A stretch of 64,000 nt of DNA, taken from the NCBI RefSeq assembly GCF_017298635.1, contig NZ_CP071182.1, forward strand, positions 1,550,001-1,614,000. The letters run 5' to 3'. The notes beneath the pieces were generated by a model, which ran no database searches, was not told the DNA's origin, and was given only the letters and a program-made list of their open reading frames with translations. Origin of the DNA: Paenalicyclobacillus mengziensis. Lineage in GTDB: Bacteria; Bacillota; Bacilli; Alicyclobacillales; Alicyclobacillaceae. Position numbers and translations under genes: made by a program. Below, piece by piece: positions 44,471 through 51,075 of the stretch (the first letter of the stretch is position 1; every line of letters starts with the position of its first letter).

Positions 44471-45177
44471 TGTTTTTCCCGACATTGATGTTTTACCAAT
44501 TCACAGACGAGATCGCGACTATGCGTCAAACAAGTCGTAGGGCGTGGCGAATCGGACAGCACCGGGCGTGCAAGGTTTTGTACTACGTCTACAACGGTTC
44601 ATACGAGATGGTTCAATTTCGGCGAATGTTGCAAAAGCGTAGCCACGCGATGCTGCTCGAAGGAAGGCTTGATAAGTCGGAAGTATCACAGTTTGCGGTA
44701 CAAGACGACAAATCAGCTTCTACATTCGCGATTGCAAACTGCTTGGGGAACGTCGAGGACCTGTCTCAAAAGTGGAGAGCACTTGCCGACAAAGACATTC
44801 CGGCCGGGGTGACGATGCTCGCCGAGGAACGATTCAAACAGGAAATTGGACGAGCGATGAATCGACTGGCGTCGGAAACGCGCCGACTGGCGAATGTACC
44901 GGAACCTGTCCAACTCATATCTCCAATCGAGTCACGCCGTAAGGAAGCCGAACAGAGTAGCTCGTTTGTTGAGCAACCGGATGAAAAGCTTGCGATTCTG
45001 CCGCTGTTTACAGTTCCAGATAAGAGCAAGCCAGTTCAAGCCGAAGTGATAGACATCGAGCCTCCCATTACAATCGGAGATTTGCGCCGGAAAATGGGAC
45101 TTGTCGAAAAGGTCAAACCAAGAAGGCGCAAGGTCAGTGATGACCAAATCGCTCTGTTTGCACTCGATGCTATCTAA
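44471..45177 (+). CDS. SNF2 helicase, C-terminal part (exon 2)
   Basis: 235 residues completing the interrupted helicase. It starts with FFPTLMFYQFTDEI and has motif VI in RQTSRRAWRIGQHRACKVLYY, the SNF2 arginine-finger block. The rest (from about residue 90) is a charged helical tail. It has its own open frame from 44425 inside the intron, but the native protein needs splicing. The downstream gene follows after 80 bp. Confidence 0.85.
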
Positions 45178-45209
45178 TCTCGCTATTTACTCACTCCGTT
45201 CATTCAGGG

Positions 45210-45242
45210 AACGATTTCACCTCCCTTGATCACGGGGAGGTG
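45210..45242 (+). promoter_or_regulatory. intercistronic hairpin
   Basis: CACCTCCC / GGGGAGGTG stem around TTGATCAC, 16 bases before the next start; another member of the SD-containing hairpin series. Confidence 0.5.
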
Positions 45243-45257
45243 AATGGAGGGATCCAT

Positions 45258-45605
45258 ATGCAAACCGAACCTTTAAATCCTCGAATCACGCTCCATTGGG
45301 ATCAACTAATCAGCGAACTGGAAAACACCCCGGACCAAAACAGGGAGGCAAGTGCGGTGGTCGAAGCCGCCTGCGACCTCCTTCAACGTATGCAATCAGA
45401 GAATCTCCCTGCCAGATACATTTTTGGGCTTTCCGATGAAATATTTCACATGGCTTCTCAGCTCATCGACCCTTCTGATGAGGCGAGCGCGGCAGTCGAA
45501 ACTGCCCATTTCGCGATAGATGATGAGGCATGGGATACGGTATGGCACAAATGCATGAACCTTACGTCACTTTGTGACCCTTCCGTCGCGGAGGTGTTTA
45601 TCTGA
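45258..45605 (+). CDS. hypothetical acidic helical protein
   Basis: A 115-residue protein predicted to be mostly helical (DQLISELENTPDQNREASAVVEAACDLLQRM; SAAVETAHFAIDDEAWDTVWHKC). The ATG at 45258 follows GGAGGG. The last base overlaps the first base of the next gene. It heads the putative ubiquitin-like operon, but I recognise no family. Confidence 0.55.
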   Translation: MQTEPLNPRITLHWDQLISELENTPDQNREASAVVEAACDLLQRMQSENLPARYIFGLSDEIFHMASQLIDPSDEASAAVETAHFAIDDEAWDTVWHKCMNLTSLCDPSVAEVFI

Positions 45606-46216
45606 TGTATGACGAGCTTCGTGAACACTTGTACCGCGGTCTGGAAGACATTTGGTTCATCCGGGATTTCATGCGAAGAACCGGGTTTATCGATGAAGTG
45701 GATCAAGAAGGTTGGGGCTATGGATACGACATGAATGGGATGGGAGACCTAGAGAACGCCCAAGTTCAATCCTTGATGGCTTTGTTGGCACCTGATTTAG
45801 AGGTTGAGGTGTCAGTTCCTGATTTGGAGTCTGGAACGTGGATCGATGTGATGACCCTTGCGGACATCACTGATCCCATTCAAGAACTCATCCACAACGC
45901 ACCCACACTGTCGGTGCATTTTCAGGGCGAACCGCAGGAATTACGAAAATGGGCTCACTTTATTCACTGGCTCCTTCCAAACACAAACTTGATTCAACAG
46001 AAACCGGCCGGGTCAACACTCGGACAACTATTCTGGACGGACATCTATTGGGTGATCGATTGGGAGTGGCACTCCACACTTGAAGCTTGGGAAGCGCTGC
46101 TTAGAGCCTGGGAGGTTATGACCTTTTATGAACACGTTGCAGACGCAAGTCGTTGGCGCATCTTACGCGGAGGAAGTTTTGCTACGGCTGACGCCGACGA
46201 ATCTTCCGCAGCTTGA
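45605..46216 (+). CDS. hypothetical acidic protein
   Basis: A 203-residue protein (MYDELREHLYRGLEDIWFIRDFM; DLEVEVSVPDLESGTWIDVMTL; WAHFIHWLLPNTNLI). Very acidic and Trp-rich. The ATG overlaps the stop of the previous gene and the 3' end overlaps the E2-like gene by 89 bases, so all are one unit. It is not recognised; a substrate, inhibitor or adaptor of the conjugation system is possible. Confidence 0.5.
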   Translation: MYDELREHLYRGLEDIWFIRDFMRRTGFIDEVDQEGWGYGYDMNGMGDLENAQVQSLMALLAPDLEVEVSVPDLESGTWIDVMTLADITDPIQELIHNAPTLSVHFQGEPQELRKWAHFIHWLLPNTNLIQQKPAGSTLGQLFWTDIYWVIDWEWHSTLEAWEALLRAWEVMTFYEHVADASRWRILRGGSFATADADESSAA

Positions 46217-46847
46217 GTTAAAGATGAATGGACTTAAACGCTATAAAACCGTCGGGTGGCATCAGCTACTCAAAATGTTGGACCGTTCGATGGTTGTTGA
46301 ACAATTAGAGCGTCCTCCGGTCCACAAAGTGGCGATTCCACAGTTACCGGAGCGGGTGTTGTTTGTTACTACCGAAGAAACGACTTCTGATCTAACGGTT
46401 GTAATGACTGGATGGACACCCGGAGTTGAATATCCATTTGTCTTTCGTGAGCGGACGTATCTCATACAGACGCCTGTTATCGTTTATCGAGTGCGTTGGA
46501 GCAACAGCAAAAAGGCGATCACAGAACTGTCTTTAGCTGTATCGACCGATACAAATGTAACCGCGACATCGACACTGTTTCGGTGGCCGTTTTCAAATGT
46601 GTATCGCGATCAGCGGGTATGCTGGACAGCCGAAGTCTCTTGTGAGTTAAGAGAGGTCGTTGAGCGAGGGGTGTTTGGCTTTATACAAACGCCCAACAAC
46701 ACGCATCTGTACGGCTTAGGTGTTTCGCACAATGCACCCTATCGAGACTACGACGAGTTTCTTGGTGCAGTGCAAGCAAATCAGGGTGTGAATGCAGACT
46801 GGTTGATTCCCGCTGGAAAAACCGTGAGTGAGTTCCATCAGGCTTAG
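46128..46847 (+). CDS. E2-like (PRTRC-B/Prok-E2 type) conjugation protein
   Basis: A 239-residue protein whose core (about 60-215) shows the Prok-E2/PRTRC protein B pattern: a strand block LPERVLFVTTEE..., a central FRWPFSNVYRDQRVCWTAEV with the only conserved Cys (about residue 165) preceded by the N-V-x-x-x-x-x-V-C motif, and a C-terminal FIQTPNNTHLYG. In this family that Cys carries the ubiquitin-like modifier as a thioester. GGGAGG at 46109 precedes the ATG at 46128; a shorter start at 46224 is possible. Neighbouring E1- and JAB-type genes support the role. Family assignment rests on patterns, not a database hit. Confidence 0.65.
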   Translation: MNTLQTQVVGASYAEEVLLRLTPTNLPQLELKMNGLKRYKTVGWHQLLKMLDRSMVVEQLERPPVHKVAIPQLPERVLFVTTEETTSDLTVVMTGWTPGVEYPFVFRERTYLIQTPVIVYRVRWSNSKKAITELSLAVSTDTNVTATSTLFRWPFSNVYRDQRVCWTAEVSCELREVVERGVFGFIQTPNNTHLYGLGVSHNAPYRDYDEFLGAVQANQGVNADWLIPAGKTVSEFHQA

Positions 46848-46896
46848 TCGGAATGACTGCCTAAAACATATCAATGAAAAAGGGGACATGTTTCTC

Positions 46897-47820
46897 ATGA
46901 CTATGAACGCACAAACCACAATTTTTGACGCTTTGCCGGAAGAAGAGCGTAATCAGTTGATTCCGGTGGAGACGGCAAAAACCGAAACACTGGTAAAGCC
47001 CGCACAGAAAGCAAAGTCTGTCTCATCGGTGAAGTCTGCTGAAGAGCCCGAGCCAGACGAATACGAGATTGACCGTGTGGTTTATTATGCCGGTCATCGT
47101 AAAGAGGTTCCAAGTCGAACGATGAAACTGGAAGAGGTTCGTGCTTGGTTGGAGAGAGAGCATTTTCCCGAACTAACCAAAGAACGCACGGACATGGTAT
47201 ACGACAAGACAACAGGTCACATTGTCCCTGTTTTGAAGGGACACAAAAAGGGTGCTGTGATGACGGTTTACACAGAACATCCTGCGGATCCGATACCTAA
47301 TTACTATTTCTTGGACGAGCATGGTTTTGTGAGTCAAGTTCGTCGTACTCAAACGGGAATTTTTTCGGTTCTAGTGCAAGGGACGGGTTCATCTGAGCCG
47401 TCATTGACATTGTTTGTTCCACATATTCCGGTAAGCATCCTTGAGGAGATTGTAAGCACGTTTAGAGCTGAGCCAGATATTGAACAACTGGCGTATGTTG
47501 TTTGGGACACGGACCAGCACTATTCGGTTTACTGGCCAGACCAAATATCCTCTGCAGTAAGCGTTGAGGCCCAAGAGGGTTTTATGGAGACGGATGAACG
47601 GTTTATCGTACTTCAAATTCATTCACATGGTCGTTTACCTGCGTTTTTTAGCAAGCAGGATGATGCCGATGAAATTCGCACAGGATTGTACGGTGTCGTA
47701 GGGCTTTGCCACCAAGCGTATCCGGAAATCAGGTTTCGCATGTCATGTGGGGGCAAGTTCCAGAGCGTGGCACCCGGAGAAATCTTTTCGGGTGCCATTC
47801 GGTGCGGGGTGGTGAGATAA
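46897..47820 (+). CDS. ubiquitin-like domain fused to a JAB/MPN+ metallopeptidase
   Basis: A 307-residue protein. After a disordered lead (1-52), residues about 54-115 resemble the PRTRC-C ubiquitin-like fold (EIDRVVYYAGHRKEV, MKLEEVRAWLEREHFPELT, DKTTGHIVPVLKGHKKG), ending in KG, the place where free PRTRC-C proteins end in GTKG. From about 140 a JAB domain follows with HSHGRLPAFFSKQDD (HxH-x7-S-x2-D) near residue 240, a complete zinc deubiquitinase-type site. The ATG at 46897 uses AAGGGG. The fusion puts the modifier and its processing protease in one polypeptide, so self-cleavage is a natural prediction. The E1 gene follows after two bases. Confidence 0.62.
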   Translation: MTMNAQTTIFDALPEEERNQLIPVETAKTETLVKPAQKAKSVSSVKSAEEPEPDEYEIDRVVYYAGHRKEVPSRTMKLEEVRAWLEREHFPELTKERTDMVYDKTTGHIVPVLKGHKKGAVMTVYTEHPADPIPNYYFLDEHGFVSQVRRTQTGIFSVLVQGTGSSEPSLTLFVPHIPVSILEEIVSTFRAEPDIEQLAYVVWDTDQHYSVYWPDQISSAVSVEAQEGFMETDERFIVLQIHSHGRLPAFFSKQDDADEIRTGLYGVVGLCHQAYPEIRFRMSCGGKFQSVAPGEIFSGAIRCGVVR

Positions 47821-47822
47821 GT

Positions 47823-48638
47823 ATGACCATAACACCTATACGCGTCATTGATCCGGAAAAAACGCGGTTAGTGTTAATTGGTGTTGGTGGGACGGGCGGC
47901 TATGTGCTTCAGCAGGTCGCCCGCCTGCTTTATTCCTTAAAGGAACAAGGAAGACGCATCCCAAGTGTACTTTTATGCGATGGGGATGTTGTTAAGCAGA
48001 AGAACCTGCTTCGTCAGTATTTCTTAGAACAGGATGTCGGTCGAAAGAAGGCTGAGGTCCTAGCCGAGCGGTATTCGCGTGCCTATGGGATTGATATTGC
48101 AGCGTACCCGGAGTATCTCACGGCAGAAACAAATCTTAAGGAAATCGGAGTTGAAGACGGTTCTATTGTGGTTGGAGCCGTGGATAACGGGTCCACACGA
48201 CGGCTGCTTCATGAAAAACTACATCAGTGGCGCCACATCGTATATGTTGACTGTGGGAACAGTGCTGTAACGGTTCCAAACGATCCAAACCACATTGATC
48301 GCTACCAACTGGCAGCCATCAAGAATTCTGGATGGGAAGGTCAGGTTGTTGTTGGTGTCCGTGCGAATGGAAGGGATGTTTTGCCGTTTCCAGGCGAAGT
48401 ATTCCCGGACCTGATTGAACCGGACCAATTGCCAACTGAAGTATCTTGCGGTGAGGTGGTGGTGTCCAACCCACAAAGGTTGTTCACAAACCTGATGGCA
48501 GCCACAACGGCACTTCTCTATTTGCACACACTGCTCGTAGATGGCACGATACTTCATCACCGGACGTTTTTTGAGGCTCGTAAAGGCTGGATGCGAAGCG
48601 AACCAGCGATTGAGCAAATGTTGGAAGTACGTGTATGA
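47823..48638 (+). CDS. ThiF/E1-like ubiquitin-activating family protein (PRTRC type)
   Basis: A 271-residue E1-like adenylating enzyme. Nucleotide-binding LIGVGGTGGYV (about 17-27), LLCDGDVVKQKNLLRQYF (about 50-67, with the Arg-rich ATP motif), VVGAVDNGSTRR (about 116-127) and YVDCGNSAV (a Cys near 143 that could serve as catalytic thiol). It would adenylate the C-terminus of the ubiquitin-like domain and pass it to E2. The ATG at 47823 lies two bases after the JAB stop; the longer frame from 47706 overlaps JAB coding sequence. Confidence 0.82.
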   Translation: MTITPIRVIDPEKTRLVLIGVGGTGGYVLQQVARLLYSLKEQGRRIPSVLLCDGDVVKQKNLLRQYFLEQDVGRKKAEVLAERYSRAYGIDIAAYPEYLTAETNLKEIGVEDGSIVVGAVDNGSTRRLLHEKLHQWRHIVYVDCGNSAVTVPNDPNHIDRYQLAAIKNSGWEGQVVVGVRANGRDVLPFPGEVFPDLIEPDQLPTEVSCGEVVVSNPQRLFTNLMAATTALLYLHTLLVDGTILHHRTFFEARKGWMRSEPAIEQMLEVRV

Positions 48639-48700
48639 GATGTATTTCACAGCTTTTGTTCACCGCAGTGCCAGCTTTTGTGTCGAATAGTACTCGGGGA

Positions 48701-48729
48701 TAGTCAAGGCATTTGAACACTCTTATAAT
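48701..48729 (+). promoter_or_regulatory. sigma-A-like promoter of the Rpn gene
   Basis: TAGTCA (48701-48706), 17-bp spacer and TATAAT (48724-48729), 21 bases before the ATG. Confidence 0.5.
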
Positions 48730-48750
48730 GAAGACAAAGATGGTGAGAAC

Positions 48751-49557
48751 ATGACGATGCCGAGAAACGTAAAAGATATACTTGCCAAGCATTTACTTGG
48801 CGCATTCCCTTCAGAAGGTCTAGAAGTGCTTGGAATATCAGATGTGCACGTTGTCCGTACACTTCCAACGGAACTGGATAGTGTTGAAATTCGTCAGGAA
48901 TTTACGGACATTGTACTGGAATTGGCGACCAATATGATCTTTCACATCGAATTCCAGACAAAGAGAGAACCCGCTTTATACCGTTTTCTGATGTACGATG
49001 CGCAACTCGCGATGAAGTTTCGCCGACAGGTTCGCACGGTAATACTGTATATAGGCGACATTCACGATGCTCCTGCGCATCTGGATATTGGAACTGCGAA
49101 GTACTCCGTTGAAAATGTCTATCTCATGAATTTTGATGGAGATGCTGCTTTAGAGACGGTTGAGCGACATATCGTGACAGGTGAATGGACGGAACAAGAC
49201 CGTATTCGCTTGGCATTCGCATTGCACATGAGATATGCCCGACAGACTCGCACAGAGGCGTTTGAAAGGATTCTTGATATTACCAAACGGATACCTGATA
49301 AATATGAGCAGAATTACACGGTTGCTTTAATCTTAGGACTAAGTGGTCGAACTTTAACGGAAGTAGAACAATCCCGTTTGAAGGAGGAGCTCAAGATGAA
49401 CGATCTGGTTAAAGAAATTGCGGATGAAAGCCGATTGGAGGCTGTGCGTGATATTGCCAAGAAACTACTCGCTCTTGGAGACGATGTCGAGAAGGTTGCC
49501 AAGGTAACCGGATTGCCACAAGATGAAGTAGAGGAAATGCGTAGGAATCTACATTAA
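48751..49557 (+). CDS. Rpn-family recombination-promoting nuclease
   Basis: A 268-residue protein of the Rpn/YhgA-like PD-(D/E)XK family. The core FTDIVLELATNMIFHIEFQTKREPALYRFLMYDAQL (about 50-85) contains the D/E-x-K-like metal site. The C-terminal half is helical, ending DVEKVAKVTGLPQDEVEEM, the usual tail. Family members promote RecA-independent recombination and DNA breakage. It has its own promoter and is followed by a terminator and a degraded second tail, suggesting a past duplication. Confidence 0.8.
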   Translation: MTMPRNVKDILAKHLLGAFPSEGLEVLGISDVHVVRTLPTELDSVEIRQEFTDIVLELATNMIFHIEFQTKREPALYRFLMYDAQLAMKFRRQVRTVILYIGDIHDAPAHLDIGTAKYSVENVYLMNFDGDAALETVERHIVTGEWTEQDRIRLAFALHMRYARQTRTEAFERILDITKRIPDKYEQNYTVALILGLSGRTLTEVEQSRLKEELKMNDLVKEIADESRLEAVRDIAKKLLALGDDVEKVAKVTGLPQDEVEEMRRNLH

Positions 49558-49568
49558 AATGATTTTAG

Positions 49569-49600
49569 CGGCCAAGGCCACTTGCTCTTGGCCGTTTCTT
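49569..49600 (+). terminator. intrinsic terminator after Rpn gene
   Basis: Inverted repeat CGGCCAAG / CTTGGCCG (one mismatch in the arm) followed by TTTC. Confidence 0.6.
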
Positions 49601-49624
49601 ACAGACGCTCATTGCAGCGTGGAG

Positions 49625-49690
49625 GTCATTATTAAAGCGACAGGGTTGAGTCGAGGTACCATCGAGGAACTGCGGAAACAATTAAACTAA
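49625..49690 (+). pseudogene. remnant of a second Rpn C-terminal tail
   Basis: Codons give VIIKATGLSRGTIEELRKQL then stop, parallel to the last residues of the intact Rpn protein (AKVTGLPQDEVEEMRRNL). Only this 3' end remains. Confidence 0.6.
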
Positions 49691-50116
49691 AAATGCAAAA
49701 CTACTTTAAGCATCTGTCAGGATTCGTAGATCTGATCGGTGCTTGTCATATCTATTCGTAAAAAATGAGGTCTTGATCGAGGAGCAGGAACAGCGTTTAA
49801 AGAAGATGATGGAAATGGCCGATTTGGTTACTTACCCAAGCGGATGGAGTTTACGTGGGAGAATGTAAGGTTTGTGCGTAAACGGGCTTCCAAAGTAGCA
49901 CGAGGTGGCCGGGATTTTCGACCACCTCGTTTTTGATGCTCAGTTCGACAGTTTGACCAATGTTCGAGAATTTCAAATGGGAATTTTCGAGGACGTTCAG
50001 ATCACTGGGGAAAGAGTAAGTATGTTACGGGGTGTAAAAACCATGGGCCGCCCGCAGCAGTATTTGCGTGCGAACAAACAGGCATGTAGAACCAAAAGAA
50101 TTACTGGGGGCGGCAA
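49691..50116. other. intergenic region with a terminator-like hairpin
   Basis: No gene is supported. An inverted repeat ACGAGGTGG / CCACCTCGT followed by TTTTTG lies at 49900-49935 and would end leftward-to-right transcription before the cobalamin locus. A short frame around 49770-49868 (EEQEQRLKKMMEMADL) may be another decayed fragment. GGGGGCGG at 50105 serves the next gene. Confidence 0.5.
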
Positions 50117-50674
50117 ATGAAAATTCATCTGTTGCGTCACGGGCAGACGGACTGGAACCTCGGAGGACGTGTACAAGGGCAAAAAGATGTTCCACTTAAC
50201 CAGACAGGTAAGCAACAAATTATCCGATTCTCTACTCGAGTGGAGTATCCTTACTCATTGGTTGTTACCAGCCCCTTACGACGAGCAGTTCAGTCAGCCG
50301 AACTTTGCTCAGTATGGCTGGGTCTTCCTCTTGTAAAAGAATCTCTTTTTGCAGAACGGGCTTTTGGTATCTTCGAAGGTCTACGGAAAGATGAAGTTTA
50401 TAAACAGTTTCAGATTGCTGACATCGAGATGCTGGATAAGTTTCCTAGCGTCGAACGGATGTCGAGTTTTCGAGAGCGCCTAGAAGCAGGATTAAGGAGA
50501 CTCACAAAACAGTATTCTGAGGAGCGTATTTTACTGGTTACGCACGGAAGCGTGATTCGTTTACTTACGATGATGACCAGAACAGCTTCCACTAAATCCA
50601 CCCAGATCACGAGAATAGATGATTTTCCACCGATTGTAGCGAATGGTTCTGTTGTAGAAATAGACATATCTTAA
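50117..50674 (+). CDS. histidine phosphatase family protein (CobC/phosphoglycerate mutase-like)
   Basis: A 185-residue protein with the catalytic LLRHGQTDWN (about 4-13, phospho-accepting His 8), SPLRRAVQSAEL (about 52-63) and the second His in LLVTHGSVIRLL (about 137-148). Family members include alpha-ribazole phosphatase (CobC), the last hydrolysis of the lower ligand in cobalamin synthesis. Its place beside a B12 locus, in front of the first riboswitch, favours CobC, but a second candidate is at 60691-61335. Confidence 0.75.
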   Translation: MKIHLLRHGQTDWNLGGRVQGQKDVPLNQTGKQQIIRFSTRVEYPYSLVVTSPLRRAVQSAELCSVWLGLPLVKESLFAERAFGIFEGLRKDEVYKQFQIADIEMLDKFPSVERMSSFRERLEAGLRRLTKQYSEERILLVTHGSVIRLLTMMTRTASTKSTQITRIDDFPPIVANGSVVEIDIS

Positions 50675-50792
50675 GACAGTATCTCTGCGTAGAAAGGACA
50701 ATTGGTGTTCATATCATTAATGTTTCCTCAGTACTAGACAGGGGCATCTGTTGGGATTACGATGAAACCGTATTAATAGACAACTTCATAGT

Positions 50793-50956
50793 CAGGAAAG
50801 GTGTTCACTGAGAAGTGAACAAAATAGGGAAACCGGTAAAAGTCCGGTGCGGTCCCGCCACTGTAAGGGTGAGTCCGGTTCGACACCACTGAACATATAT
50901 GTTTGGGAAGGTGAACCATGGACAATGATCCTAAGCCAGGAGACCTGCCTTTCCTG
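50793..50956 (+). ncRNA. cobalamin riboswitch (first copy)
   Basis: The conserved core is clear: GGGAAACCGGT, then a GGTCCCGCCACTGTAA block at about 50850-50868, then GCCAGGAGACCTGCC (about 50936-50950). P1 is formed by CAGGAAAGG (50793-50801) and CCTTTCCTG (50948-50956). It controls the CobT-BluB, adenosyltransferase and CbiZ genes; adenosylcobalamin binding would favour the terminator at 51018. Confidence 0.93.
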
Positions 50957-51017
50957 TTGTTCGACCATAGCCTACGGACGATAGGTGAGTGTCACTCGTG
51001 AAAAAAACGCGTATGAC

Positions 51018-51046
51018 AGCTATCTCCCGTTGGAGATAGCTTTTTT
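51018..51046 (+). terminator. riboswitch expression platform terminator
   Basis: Perfect AGCTATCTCC / GGAGATAGCT stem with a 4-base loop then TTTTTT. Confidence 0.85.
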
Positions 51047-51075
51047 CATATCATTTTGACTTGGAGGAGTGGACT

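Noticed and set aside
49905-50120. 71-residue ORF before the histidine phosphatase gene
   Set aside because: It starts inside a terminator hairpin and has no ribosome binding site.
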